Assembly (NCBI GenBank): GCA_033439295.1
Contig: JAVTLE010000004.1
Span: forward strand, 1,674,012 to 1,738,011
Origin: Deuterostichococcus epilithicus
Lineage: Eukaryota > Chlorophyta > Trebouxiophyceae > Prasiolales > Stichococcaceae
Length of the DNA stretch: 64,000 nt
Reading direction: 5' to 3'
The position numbers and the translations under genes are program-made. The notes under the pieces were generated by a model. That model was not told where the DNA came from and made no database searches. It worked only from the letters and a program-made list of their open reading frames with translations. The first letter of the stretch is position 1; each line of letters begins with the position of its first letter. Positions 11,669 through 23,057 of this stretch are shown here, piece after piece.

Positions 11669-14600
11669 ATGGCTCCCCAGCACGCGGTGCTCGGGAGCAG
11701 CCCCACCGTGTCCCGCAGCAACACGCCGCAGCCGCAGCGGGGCGGCGGCAAAAGCACCGTGGTGCCATTCGTTCGGCGCAGCTCCGGGGATCCGAAGGAT
11801 AGCAGCTGCAGGCAAGAGTCGCGACTCAGCTCGGAGGGCGGCCGCGCGCGGGCAGGCAACACCTTCAGCGGCTTCGGCATCGATGAGCGGCTGTCGCGCA
11901 GCCCGGGCGGCAACAGCCTCAGCAGCAGGAGCTTGCCCGCGCTGCGCAGGCCCGACTTCGCGCCTCAACATGTGCAGCGCGGCTTTGCGCCCGCCTCGCA
12001 GCGGCCTCCCGTCGATGGCCAGCAGCCCAGGCAAGCCAGTGGCAGCGGGCCGGCCTCGGCGGCGGGCCTGCTGACGAGGCAGCTCTCCTCGAGCGAGGTG
12101 CAGCCCGTGGGGCAACGGCCCAGCCAGGCGCAGCTGCAGGTGGGGGCCCGCTCCGATCATGCTCTCTGGCCTGGTCGACACTCGAGGCCGCCCTCTGGAC
12201 CGGAGCACATGCGGCTACAGATCTTGGCTGCTGCGTTGACCCTCTACTTGTACATCCACTTTTGAACGCGCGTGAGCCTCGCGCACATCGGTGCCAGGTC
12301 TTGCGGCACCACGAAGGCGCTCCAGCTGATATGTGCCGCCTTTCGATGCATTTTGGGGGGTCGCTGGAGGCGACAACGGCCCGAGGCGACATTCACTAGC
12401 CGCTGGGTTATGCACATCCCAGTCTTGCTTGTCACATCAGAACCCAACAGAAACCCGCGCAACACGCAACCGCGTGTATGCTGACATGCTGGTCTGATCT
12501 TGCTGCAGAAGACGTTGGAGAAATGCCTGGACAAGGCAGCGGTCACGCCACCCAGCGAGCAGCAGCAGCCGCAGCAGCAGCACCGCAGCGTGCCAGCGGC
12601 AGCTAACCACCTGGAGCAGCTGAGGGTGAGTCGTCTGCTGGCCAATCTGAGTCTGATGTGCCGTGTGGATCTCGCAGCAGCGCCCGCAATTCGACTCCTA
12701 CCGCGCCCCTGTATGTTTCCGCCCTGGCTGGAGTACTGGCGCTTTTCGCGAGCTGCCTGCCCAGCTTTTTACCGATGCCGCATCCCCCAAATCAAAGCTC
12801 GAAGCTCAGATGACCCGTCTGTGTCAGATCAAATGTCTGTGGCCGCCCGCAGGAGCGGCATGCAGTGTTTGCCGCGCCGATCGTCACCCGGGCCTACGGC
12901 GTCGCCTCCGCCACGCTGTCAGCGGAGCTCTTGACAGCCAACGCTGCGGCGGCAGCCATTCTTGCGGACCTGGGTCTGGACGCGGACACTGTGGCGGCGG
13001 CGCTGCTGCGCGACGCGCTCGACGCCTCGCCGCTCACGCGGCAGCAGCTCGAGGTGTGCGCGGCGGTGCCACTGCATCAAGTGCGGCAGCGTGTGCTGTG
13101 GGGAGCTGCACACGCATCATGGACTCATGCACACCCTACGGTCGACTGCTTGGCACCTGCAGCTGCTTTGCGCTGGGTGCAGAGGGGGCGCTCTTGCACC
13201 TTCAGCCCCCGCTGCAGTTCATCACCTGGAGCGGGCTCGAGGTCCCCTGGCGCTCGGCTTGTTTCCCTAATCTCGCCGTTTGCACTCGCAGATACTGGTG
13301 CCGCCGCCAGTGGCGGACATGGTGGCCAACGTGTCGCGCATCTCCTCCGCCTGCCAGCTGCTGCAGGCCGACGGCGCCGCGCAGGCAAGTCGATTCTGCG
13401 TCCTTGCATGCCTGTCCTTCCGGACTGTCTGCTGTGGGTAGGCGGGTTCAGTGTGGTGGTGCTCATGGCAGTGCAGCGCAGAAAGGCCGGGAGTTTGCGT
13501 CTTGGAAGGAGCCTACTTGTACTGCACCTGCAATGCCAGAGCTCGGGGGAAGCAAAGACAACAAGGCAGGTCCTCAGGTGCACACCTCAGCGCAAGTGTT
13601 GCGCTGCGTCCAGGACCCGGGCACCGCGGCGAAGCTGACGACGATGCTGCTGGCAATGGCCGACGTGCGGGCGGTACTGGTGGTCCTTGCGGCGCGGCTG
13701 GCGCGGCTGCGCGCCGCGGCGGCGCTGGCGGCCGCCGGCGGGGCCGACCTGCGGGCGGAGGCGGAGGAGGGTTTACGGGTCTTTGCGCCGCTGGCCAACC
13801 GCCTGGGCGTGTGGAGCCTCAAGGCCGAGCTGGAGGACCTGTGCTTCCTGGTGAGTCGCCAGATGCGCACCGCACCCTGTTTTGCGTCTGTGCTGGCAGA
13901 CTGCGCCGGTGTCCAGATTGCCGCCGCGGCAGGTGCTGCACTCGGGAAGCGCCGGCCGTGCAATGCGGCACGCCGGCGCGGCCGTGGTGTCGTGGTGGGC
14001 TGTTGCTTCAAACGACTCGCCCAGTGACAAGAGCCCACCCAGTGAACGGCTGCTGCCGCAGGTGCTGCACCCGAAGCGTGCGAAGGAGCTGCGCGACTCG
14101 CTGGCGCAGCCGCAGTCGCGGGCCGGGCTGGCGCAGGCGTTGACGCAGCTAAAGGCGCAGCTGGATGCCACAGGGCTGGCCTACGAGGACCTGTCAGGTG
14201 CGAGGATGGCAACAGAAGCATCTCTCACCCTGTTGCATAACCCTGCTCCATGCACTTCGCCGTGTGGCTCTGCTGCTGAGCTGGAAACGGCAACCGGGCG
14301 TGCATCGCCGTACACAACCAGTGCGGTGGAGCACCACTTTGTGTGTCACATCACATACATGCTGCAGGCTACAGAGGCATATGTTCAACCCGGACAGAAA
14401 ACCACTGTGCCGCAATGATGTGCAGCGCCAGCTTGTACCGGGTGCAAGCAGGTCGTCACGGGCCTTCTCTCGCTTGCACATCCCGATTCGGTGCCCACTA
14501 CCCTGCAGGCCGCCCCAAGAACCTGTACGGCGTGCACAGCAAGCTGGCGCGCAAGGGGGGCGGCGCGGACCTGAGCCAGGTGTACGATGTGCGGGCGCTG

Positions 14601-17600
14601 CGCCTCATCGTCGGCTCCAAGCAGGACTGCTACGGCGCGCTGCGGGAGGTGGAGCGGCTCTGGCCCTCAGTGCCCGGGCGCTTCAAGGTGCGCGGGCGCT
14701 GCAGGATCCTTGCCTGATCCTTGTTGTCTGATCCTTTTTGCACTTGGTCAATGTCGTCAGGGTTGCGACCCCTGAAACGGGGCGCTCTTTGCTGGAGGAG
14801 GCGGCCGTGTTTCGCTGCGGGAGGTGGGGCGCCTGTGGCCCCCGCCGCCAGGGAGCCTAATGTGTGGGGGCTTGCATGAAAGCTTGTTCTGTTGCTGTAC
14901 CTTTCTGCCTGGCCATTCCTCTGCTTGACATGCCCACCCCGCGCGCGCGCGGGTGAGGGCAGCAGCACACCTTTGCATCACCGCTGTCGAGCTCGTCCAC
15001 CTCGTGGATGGTATGAGACCCCCTCTGCATATCGGCCGTCAACATGGGGATGCAGCTGCCGCAGCATGTGGGCACGCCGGTCAATGAAGGCTGCAGGGGG
15101 CCTAGCATGGCGTCTCACGGGAGCCCTGGCAGCCCCGCTGGTCGGCCTCCACCAGCTCCCCTGCACTTGCGTGAGCGGGCGGCGTGTCTGCTGCAGCTGC
15201 CCCATGCCTGCTGCAGCTTCCGTGCCGTGCCCTGTGTGAATCGGTGCTGCTGGCAGCGCCGCCCTGTCCCTCCGGCTGTACCATCCGCTCAGCAGTACGG
15301 CTCAGCGCTCGCCGGATTTGGCAACTCCAATTTGGACCCTGCTCCGAAAGCCACTGCTGAACCCTGCTGTGCTGCCGCTGCCCACAGGACTATGTGCGCA
15401 CGCCCAAGGCCAACGGGTACCAGAGTCTCCACACGGTGGTGACGGGCCCCGACGGGCTGCCCATCGAGGTGCAGATCCGCACCGCCAAGATGCACTACAT
15501 CGCCGAGTACGGCGTCGCGGCGCACTGGCGCTACAAGGAGGCGCTGGGCGATGCGGCGGCAGGCGGCGGCGGCGGCGGCCACACCGACCAGCTCATCGGG
15601 TGCGTGTGCGTGTGTGCTGGGATCCCGCCAGCCGGACGTGTCGCCTAGAGAGCTCGCGATGCCATTCGTTCGGGCAGGCCAGCAGGCTGCGCTGCTGTGT
15701 CCTTGCAATGCAGGCCGCCATCACGCCGGCACCGAGAGCCACCGTCCGATTGCCTTCCTGCGCTGCCTCCCTCAAGCTGACATGGTGTCAACACGTGTAG
15801 ACATCAGACTGGGACTGCCTCCTGAACAGGTGGGCGCGCTGGCTGATCACCTGGCAGCTGGAGCTCGAGGACGGCAAGCAGCGGCCGCGGGGGTCGCCGC
15901 CGCGGGACACCTCCCTCGCGTCGCTGTTCGGCGCGCGTGCGCCGTCAGTCGCCCNGCCGCGCAGGGGCTCGGCGGCCGGCGGCGACGGGGCGGAGGCGGC
16001 GGCGGGCGGCCCCGCCGGCGGCTGCACCTTCCCGGAGCACCACCCGGACTGCAGGTGCGGCGGCGGTTCCCAGGAGTGCAGGCCGTCCGATGCTTTGCAC
16101 GTGGGGCCCTTGCTGGGTGCACAGCAACACAGGGAAGAGCAAGCCAGCTGATGCCGCGGCTGCAAGCCAGGTCTGCATCAGTTGTGTCTCGCACCGCCCT
16201 GTGTTGAAAGATACATGCGGCCCCGTGGTGGTCTTACGGACTGGTGGGCAGGAACCGGCCAGGTTTCCGTACCTGACCAGGCGCCCCACCAGTCTTTTCA
16301 GCTGCAGTGCACCTGGTCATCTGGACGTCCACATTGAGCCCGCTTCCGGCGACCGCCTTTTTGCGCCGCTGTCGCAGGTTCGCCAAGTTCGTGCACAGCG
16401 AGCGCTTCGCGCCGCGCGCGGCGCAAGACCACCTGGCGTCGCCAGTCTACATCGTGCTGCTCAACGCCACCAAGGTGGCGGCAGCAGTGGCGGCGACGGG
16501 AAGCAGGGCGGCGCCCGCCGCCGCGGGGCCTGCGGAGCAGGCCGCGGCGCAGGCGGCTGCCACCCTGGAGCGGTCGATCAGCGGCGCGTTTGACGCGCCC
16601 GGCGCGGCGCCGGCGGCCTCCTCGGCTCCTGCGACGCGGCCGCTCGAGCCCGTCATCGAGACGGTGCGTGGCTGCTCACTCTCCTCAGCGTGCGCACGCA
16701 TGATGGCTTGCTAGCATTGTGGAGTCGGGCAGCGAGTGCTTGGGGACATGCTGTGATTGTTGCGTCCCTGTGAATGGTCGGTCGCACTTGTTAGGCTCGT
16801 TCCTCTCAGCTGGCGCTGCGGCAGCTGGTCAGGGAAGTAGTTGTGAATGTGACTGCCCTTGCCCAGGTGGGGGCCGGCACCACAGCAACCGGCGTGCTGG
16901 CGGCGGCGAGCCTCGCCGCAGCGCTGCGCTTCAGCCCACAGACTCGTTTGCTATCCATGTTATCACTACCTGCGCAGGTGCCGGCCGGTACGACGGTTGC
17001 AGCCAAGCTGGTAGACATGGGCCCGGCAGCAGTCGAGGCATTGTCACCACAGCGTGTTGCACTCGCAACACCCTTGTTATCCTGCTGTTCTCTCAGCCTG
17101 TTCCTCCTCCTGCGCAGGTGCCGGCCGGCACGACGGTTGCTGCCCTGCTGGCGGCCGCGGGCCTGAAAGCAAGCGAGGCGCGGGTGCTGGTCAACCACGA
17201 GGTGGTCACCGATGGGCAGCTGCTGCTGCACCACGGCGACAAGGTGTGGGCGCCGCCCGTGGTCTTGTGACAAGCTGTGCAACCACCATCTCAACACGGT
17301 TTTCAGGCAGCAGCAGCGGCAGCAGCAGCAGCTGGCAGATCTATCAATCAACTGGATGATGGGTTGGGATCATCCAGTCAGCTGACGTATCTTCCACCTT
17401 CTGCTGCTTCCAGATATGCAATTTCAGGCGGCAGCTCAGCCACGACCTATAATTTTCGTGATCAATTTGTCCAGCCTGGCAAGACACTTTGATGCCTTGT
17501 GCCCCGCCAACATTGCTGTCTGTTGCCGCTCCTCACCCATGGTGACTCAACGAATTACTCTGCAGGTGGAGATGTTTGACGCCGACCCGGCCGAGGCCCC

Positions 17601-18447
17601 GCCGCCGCAGCCACAGCCGCGCTCCAACGTGCTGCCCTTCCGCCGCAAGGCCGCCGCCGCGGCACCTGGCGCCGCCCCTGCCCCGTCGGGCGACCCCGCA
17701 GCAGCAACGCCCGCCTCTCCCAAGCCGCCGGGCAGCCCCTGCCGCGCCATCCCCTCCCTGGGCCCGCGCCCAGCGTTCATGCAGCAGCTCAGCGCCGGCA
17801 CAGGCGCCGCGCCGTCCGGCGCGGCTGCTGGCAGGCCGCATGTGTCTTTCGCCGACGGTGGCGGCGCGGCGTTCGCCTCGGACGGCGGGTACGCCCCGGC
17901 GGCTGCCGGCTTCGACGCCGGCTTCGACGCCGGCTTCGACGCCGGCTTCGACGGCGCCGCCTACGGCGGCAGCGCCTACGGCAACGACTACGATGGCGAG
18001 GCGCCGCAGGGGCAGCAGCAGGACGAGGAGTACGAGGGCTGGGCTGGCTCCCCCGCCGGCGAGACGCCGAGCGAGCGGAGGGCGCGCATGGCCCGCAGCC
18101 GCAGCCTCCTGGACCGCGCCTTCAGCAGGTAACCTGCACTGAGGGAAAGCGTCGCACGCCTGGACACTGCAGTCCATGGCGAACAGCAAACGAGCAGTCG
18201 TGAAGTTCACTCCCCAGTCAGGAATAAGAGTGCATCACCTGAGCCTTGAGTTTTCAGCTGCAAGTTCATCTGATTGAGAACTAAAGCATGAGGCGCATTA
18301 CTCCATCCGACTCACCCCCCCTGATCGCTCCCATATTTCCCCCGCAGGTCCGCCTCAGAGCGGCTGGATGCGATCATGGCGCGGCCAGACTTCCTGCCGC
18401 CAGAAATGCGCGGTGCAGCGCCGGGCGCACCGCTCGCCGCTGGCTGA
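11669..18447 (+). CDS. RSH: RelA/SpoT homologue, (p)ppGpp synthetase with degenerate hydrolase domain
   Basis: Makes the alarmone (p)ppGpp, in algae expected in the plastid. Fifteen exons (11669-12139, 12509-12625, 12678-12710, 12853-13053, 13292-13384, 13614-13850, 14062-14197, 14509-14687, 15388-15599, 15830-16054, 16378-16663, 16810-16866, 17118-17243, 17566-18128, 18348-18447) give about 1011 residues. A long disordered N-terminus precedes an HD-type domain (FDSYRAP through [14 protein letters not shown]-like [16 protein letters not shown]). The hydrolase HD signature is lost: LLRDALDAS and [10 protein letters not shown] stand where LLHDxxEDT and LADRLHNMR are expected. The synthetase domain looks intact: [71 protein letters not shown] domain ([15 protein letters not shown] to HHGDKVEMFD) follows, then a low-complexity tail. 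Intron 5 has a GCAAGT donor. Base 15955 is ambiguous. Confidence 0.92.
14813..14857 (+). repeat. exon echo: copy of RSH exon 8 end
   Basis: GCTGCGGGAGGTGG-GCG-CTGTGGCCC recurs here about 130 bp after the same sequence in exon 8 (14639-14680). It is donor-side, inside the intron that interrupts the RFK|DY motif. Confidence 0.85.
16867..17040 (+). repeat. two exon echoes of the RSH TGS-domain exon start
   Basis: Before the true exon at 17118 the intron holds two related copies. At 16971 it carries CTGCGCAG|GTGCCGGCCGG-ACGACGGTTGC, nearly identical and with its own acceptor. At 16861 it carries the more decayed GCCCAG|GTGGGGGCCGGCACCAC. Both are acceptor-side; the 16971 copy could still act as a competing 3' splice site. 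Confidence 0.85.
17908..17955 (+). repeat. 12-bp tandem repeat encoding GFDA units
   Basis: Four consecutive copies of GGCTTCGACGCC (last copy one base different) encode [16 protein letters not shown] in the disordered tail of the RelA/SpoT homologue. Near identity implies recent expansion. Confidence 0.95.
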
Positions 18448-19584
18448 ACAGCACTGGCTGAGCAGCACCCCCGAGAACATCGTGAGTGGCGGCCGGCCAA
18501 CTGCGTCGTGCGTGGGCTGCCGTCATGAGACGTTCTGCGCTTTAAAGAAGGCAAGAGCGCGTGCACCTGCGCTGCCTGGTATCAACAGAGCAGTTATGAG
18601 CCATGGAGAGCATTGGGGTGGACAACACCCACCCGCAGGCAGCTCAAGCTGCAATGTACAGGAGGACTCAGCTTGCCGAGGGCAGACAGCACTGTAGCGT
18701 GAAAGCGGTGCAGAGGTCGTCATTAGACATGTTGCGCCGGCGCAGCTGCCGCATCGCGCAGCACTTCAGCATTGTGAAATGAAAGAAGAAGTGCAGGAGA
18801 GACACGACCGTTGGCCAGCGAGGTTGATGCGTCCCCGCCGGGGATCACTGTATCCACTAGGTCTGCTCTCTGGGCTAGGTACCTATGTCCTGCGCTCTGT
18901 TGTATCGCCTAGGGCCGGTATGTGCGCCGCCTGGGTTGGTCAGTTGATCGTGCACCAGTGAGTAGCAGCAGGCAGTACCATAGTCAGCGTGGCTGATTTG
19001 TGGTCTTGAGAGGAGGGTCGTCAGGAGGAGGTTGACGGGAGGGTTTGCAGGCGTGGTTCGACAGGAGGGTTGACACAGTGCGCCACTCACAGCGTTCGTT
19101 TTGTTTTGTGTCAAAGTTTGTATGTGACCTGGCAGAGGCGTTCAGAGTCACCTGTGGTTTCATGATCATATGCGTGTCGCTTCATTCGTGTAAATTATGC
19201 CGTCAATGGACCTCATAAGTTGCGACACTTCTTGCGCCCGCACACGGGTACGTGCCCTACCCTCCATTCCTCTCGCTCTCTCTCCTCTCTCTCTCGCAAC
19301 TAGAGAGGAACTTCCAACATGAGGAATCCGACATAAAATTATACACGCCCAGTCCAGCTCGGCAGCTCTTATTGAAACGTAGATCTCGGTTTGGTACTGA
19401 TCCAGCACCTGTTCGCACATGCAACTGGATCTCGGACGACGAGCGGGCTGGTCTGTACCCTGTGACCGTCTGAGCGCCACATGATGCTGGATGCGAACAG
19501 CTTGGGCTGGCACGTCACAGCACGCATATCAAAGAAGAGTGACGGCACGGCCGTCCGTGCCTGCATGGCTTCCTTGGTGTAAGC
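18448..19584. other. convergent spacer, no gene seen
   Basis: About 1.1 kb between the 3' ends of the RelA/SpoT gene and the next minus-strand gene. A G-rich imperfect repeat of AGGAGGGT-like units lies near 19010-19075, and a CT-rich run (TCTCTCTCC-like) near 19265-19300. One TGTAA poly(A)-type signal occurs near 19190 on the plus strand. No coding sequence is convincing. Confidence 0.4.
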
Positions 19585-22417
19585 TCACTGGCGTTGCGGA
19601 AATGCGTCCAGGATGCGCGTCATACCCAGGCGCATGCTCGCCTGCAGCCAGGTGGGGCACCGCTCTCACAATGAGCCGGCAACGGTGACGCCAGCCCGTG
19701 CCAGGTGGACAGTCTGCTCTGATGGAATGGGCGCCATGTCAGTGCAGGGCAACAGGGGGCATGCAGCAGGCAAGAATAATTATCCTATAAATCAACAGTG
19801 GCTGTCGCCATGTCCCCACCTTGGAGATGCCCTCCTTGGGCCCGAACGGAAAGAACTTGCAGCCGCCGGGCCTGGGGTCCTCGACTCCCTGCATTGACCG
19901 CTGCTTCGTGCGCTGTGTGCAAGCCACATCACAGCCGGATCAGACTCAGGCTGAAGTTGCTGAAATTTCAGCAAAAGGAATTCGGCCGTTGCGGATGCAG
20001 CCCAGCAGTGCACGCATATGGCAGGGTGCTGACAGTCCTGCAACGGCACGACCTCATCAAGCGGGGCAGCCTCCAGGCTGGCCTGTGTCACACCATGACG
20101 TGCGCCGCTGGCTGTTTGATGGGTCTCTCGGCACACCTTGGCGATCGCGGCCAACAGTCTGAGCTCTGCAGCCTTGCCTTGCCGGTATTCTTCCCGCAGC
20201 TGGGCCAGGTACATACTGTCGCCTGAATCGGTGCCAGAGTCATCGCCAGATGCATCGGCCGAACCACCAATTAGGGCGTCAAAATATTTGTCGACCACCT
20301 GCAGCGAGCGTCCATGATATTGACAGGCACCCAGGAGTGATCGTGGTCGGAAAGCAGGTTCCAACACGCAGAACAGGCCTGGGGCAGCGGCAGACACATC
20401 GAAATGTACTGGGCGCTGGTCATGTGGTTGATAGTACGCCTGTGACGACTTCTCTGCTGCAGCTCAACGACTTGTCAAGCGCACCTCAGCCGCCGTCAGA
20501 GCCCGAGCCGCCAGAGCAGGGTCTCTGCGTCTTGTTTGACCCTTAAACGCGCCTCTTCAGAGCTTCTGGCTGCGCCCATGGTGTCCTGTCCTTGAAAGGA
20601 GAATGGCAGGGGTGTCAGCCACGCACCTTGCTGCGTGTGGCGCAGTTTCAATGCAGCCTGGAACTTGCAGCGGCAGTGAACCCAGCCACAAATGCAGTGT
20701 CACATCATCGCGGCTCTGCATGAGGTACAAAGCAAGCGCGCAGCAATGAAAAGCAGAGCAATTCAGCCGCACAAGGTGCGGCTTTGACCCTGCATAAGCT
20801 TGAGGGAGGTACCTCCAGCCGCAAAAGTATAGTCACTGCGTACCGCACGTCCCCACAAGCCACAACTGCCTTCTGGAGCTCGCTACGTGTGCGAAGCTGT
20901 GCAACACAGGAATGCGTCTGATGTGTTGTGCCTGTGAGTAGGATGTGTTGTGCCTGTACGAAGCGCTGTCTTGGAAGAATCAAGGCTGAAACAGGGCGAT
21001 AGAAGTCTTCGCAGGAAGGCATATCATTGGCTGCATCAATGTCGCTCCTGTAAGTTGCGAGAAATTGGTTTCGGAGAACGGCAAGAGGGTTTTACCTTGC
21101 AGCCACTTAGAGGCTGGTTAGGGTTTAGGCATGCAGCTGAAACAAGTCGTCTAAAATTCAACTTCGCTGAAAACACTTCCCATTTGATCGTCATAATTCT
21201 TGCTGAAGGGCTGCCAATCTTGCGGTTTGCGGTGTTGATAACCGAGCCCGGATTCCGCTGGCGGAACCCAAGCGCTGCAACGCTGCGCCACAATGGGATT
21301 GTGGCGCCGGCAGCTGCCGTGTGTACTTACGTGCTGTCCTACGAGCCAGGCACCGGCTGTCCAGCAGTGCAGATAACCAAATGCGGCCAGCAGGCCCCTA
21401 ATGGCGTCCCCGTTCTGACCTGTGTTCTCCTGCGCGGAAGTCAGCCAGCGTATCAGAAACCATGCCGCCCTGATGCCCTGACGGGTCCTGCCGTGTGTCG
21501 TAAGCCGAAGGTGTCGCCAGAGCCGGCCCCACCAGCTCGCCGCCGTCGGCACCCCTGGCTTCGCCGCCATCCGAGCCGCTGCGGCCGTCGTCCCCTGCTG
21601 GCGTGGCGCAGCCGCCGCGGCCCTCGGATCTGCTGTCGCCGCTGCCGCGCTCCGCTGCAGCTCCTCCGGGCGTGGCCTCCGGCCAGGCGTGCGCCAGCGG
21701 GTCGCGCGCCGCCTGCGCGGCAGCTTCCTCCGCCAGCGCCGATCGGATATGGAGCTCCAGCCGCCGTTCCTCCACTAGGATCGCCTGGAAGCAAGCAGGC
21801 CATTACCGCGTCAGCTGGCTGACCAGAAGTGTGACTAGCATTGCTTTGGGGCTCCGGCAGTCGCTCCTCCACCATAATCGCGTGACAATGATGGCCCCCC
21901 TTATCCTGGCAGGTTCAGAATTTCAGGGTGTCGTCCTGCAGGACGCCCGTTAGCACATTTTCTCCTCAGGTTCTGTAGGCCAAACAAAAACTCCTCCAAT
22001 ATATAAAATAAAACCGAACAAAGAAACATACACTTAACATATACAAAAACAAAACGGATGCACCGCCCGGTCACACACGCATACACATGGGCGTCAGCAG
22101 AAGGCGTCAGCAGGTCTCGAGCATCTGCAGGCAGGCTTGGTGCATCATTGTACTTATAATGTGCTACCCATCAACAAAGAGAGTTGCAAGGCATGAACAA
22201 CGAGCACTCGCCTCAAGCTGCAGGGTCTCGAGCTCCTTCCGGCAGGAGAGTCGCGCCTTGTGGTTTTCAGATTGGGGTTGTTCCTGTACGACAGAAAGCG
22301 CACCTGGTCCTGCATCGCCTCGAGCTCCTCTGGGCAGGCATGCTGCATGATGCGGTGCAGCTGCAGCTGCTCGCTCGGGCTCAGCGGCCGCTCCACCGCC
22401 GGCAGCAGCTCCCGCGA

Positions 22418-22459
<42 letters not shown>

Positions 22460-22960
22460 GCCCTGCGCCTGGTGCTGGTGGCGGTGGTGGCTGTGTTGGC
22501 GGTGCCGCGCAGGCGGTGGCGGAAGCGGAGGCGGGTGCGCCGCGCCGCCCGACGGCTGCGCCACGCTGCCCGCCGCCGCCGCTGCCGTCGCTGCGAGGCC
22601 GCCGCCGGCGGCGGCCGCNTGCCAAGGCAGCGGCGGCCGCCGGTTGCGACTTAACACGTCAGCGCGCCGCTGCTGCCGAAGCTGTGGCTCGTCCTCAGTA
22701 TCTGACGGCGACCTGACATGCCGCGACGCCTCCGCCTCAGCCGCCCCAATCTGATCCGCTGCAGCAGCCAACAAGCTCGCGCCTGCAGATATATCGCCAG
22801 GCTGCAGTGCCGCAGCCTCCGGCGGCTGTCGGGGGTCTGCTGCGGGGTGCATCGGCGCCCCGGCGGTTTGGGCGCCAGATGCTGCGACGGCGGCGTCAGC
22901 GCCGGCCGGCGCCTGTCCAGCCTGTGGCAACAGGCTGCCGCTGCTGGATGTGCGCCGCAC
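19585..22960 (-). CDS. unrecognised protein with polyQ tract and coiled coil
   Basis: Function unknown. Supported exons, minus strand: about 22960-22190, 21784 to about 21425, 20298-20137, 19888-19820 and 19641-19585. The first is Ala/Pro/His/Gln-rich with a 12-residue polyQ, then a charged helix (LSPSEQLQLHRIMQHACPEE). A coiled coil spans the junction to exon 2 (KELETLQLE|AILVEERRLELHIRSALAEE) using a GCGAGT donor. Later pieces are YLAQLREEYRQGKAAELRLL, then PGGCKFFPFGPKEGISK, then a short end ASMRLGMTRILDAFPQRQ. A run of four A near 22270 breaks the frame unless one A was lost in assembly. Linkage of exons 2 and 3 is phase-incompatible, so at least one exon is missing from this model, and the true start is unknown. 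It could even be a 3' continuation of channel A, whose last exon ends 100 bp upstream, though the channel paralogue has nothing like it. Confidence 0.5.
22421..22456 (-). repeat. (CTG)12 microsatellite encoding polyQ
   Basis: Twelve perfect CTG triplets on the plus strand encode Q12 on the minus strand in the unrecognised coiled-coil gene. The run is uninterrupted, so length variation between strains is likely. Confidence 0.95.
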
Positions 22961-23057
22961 CTACATCACAGCCATTGGGATGTACACCTCTTGATTTGAA
23001 ATGCTACTCTTAATCATTGAACTTCCTCGCCACATGACTGAGGCGGCCGCTGCAGTC

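Noticed and set aside
17244-17270. RSH ending at the stop after [11 protein letters not shown]
   Set aside because: Splicing at GACAAG|GTGTGG to the acceptor at 17565 gives GDKVEMFD, the classical end of a TGS domain, and continues to a better terminus at 18447.
22240-22300. A 20-nt GT...AG intron in the coiled-coil gene
   Set aside because: It restores frame exactly, but nuclear introns of 20 nt are not known in green algae; a one-base indel in an A run is simpler.
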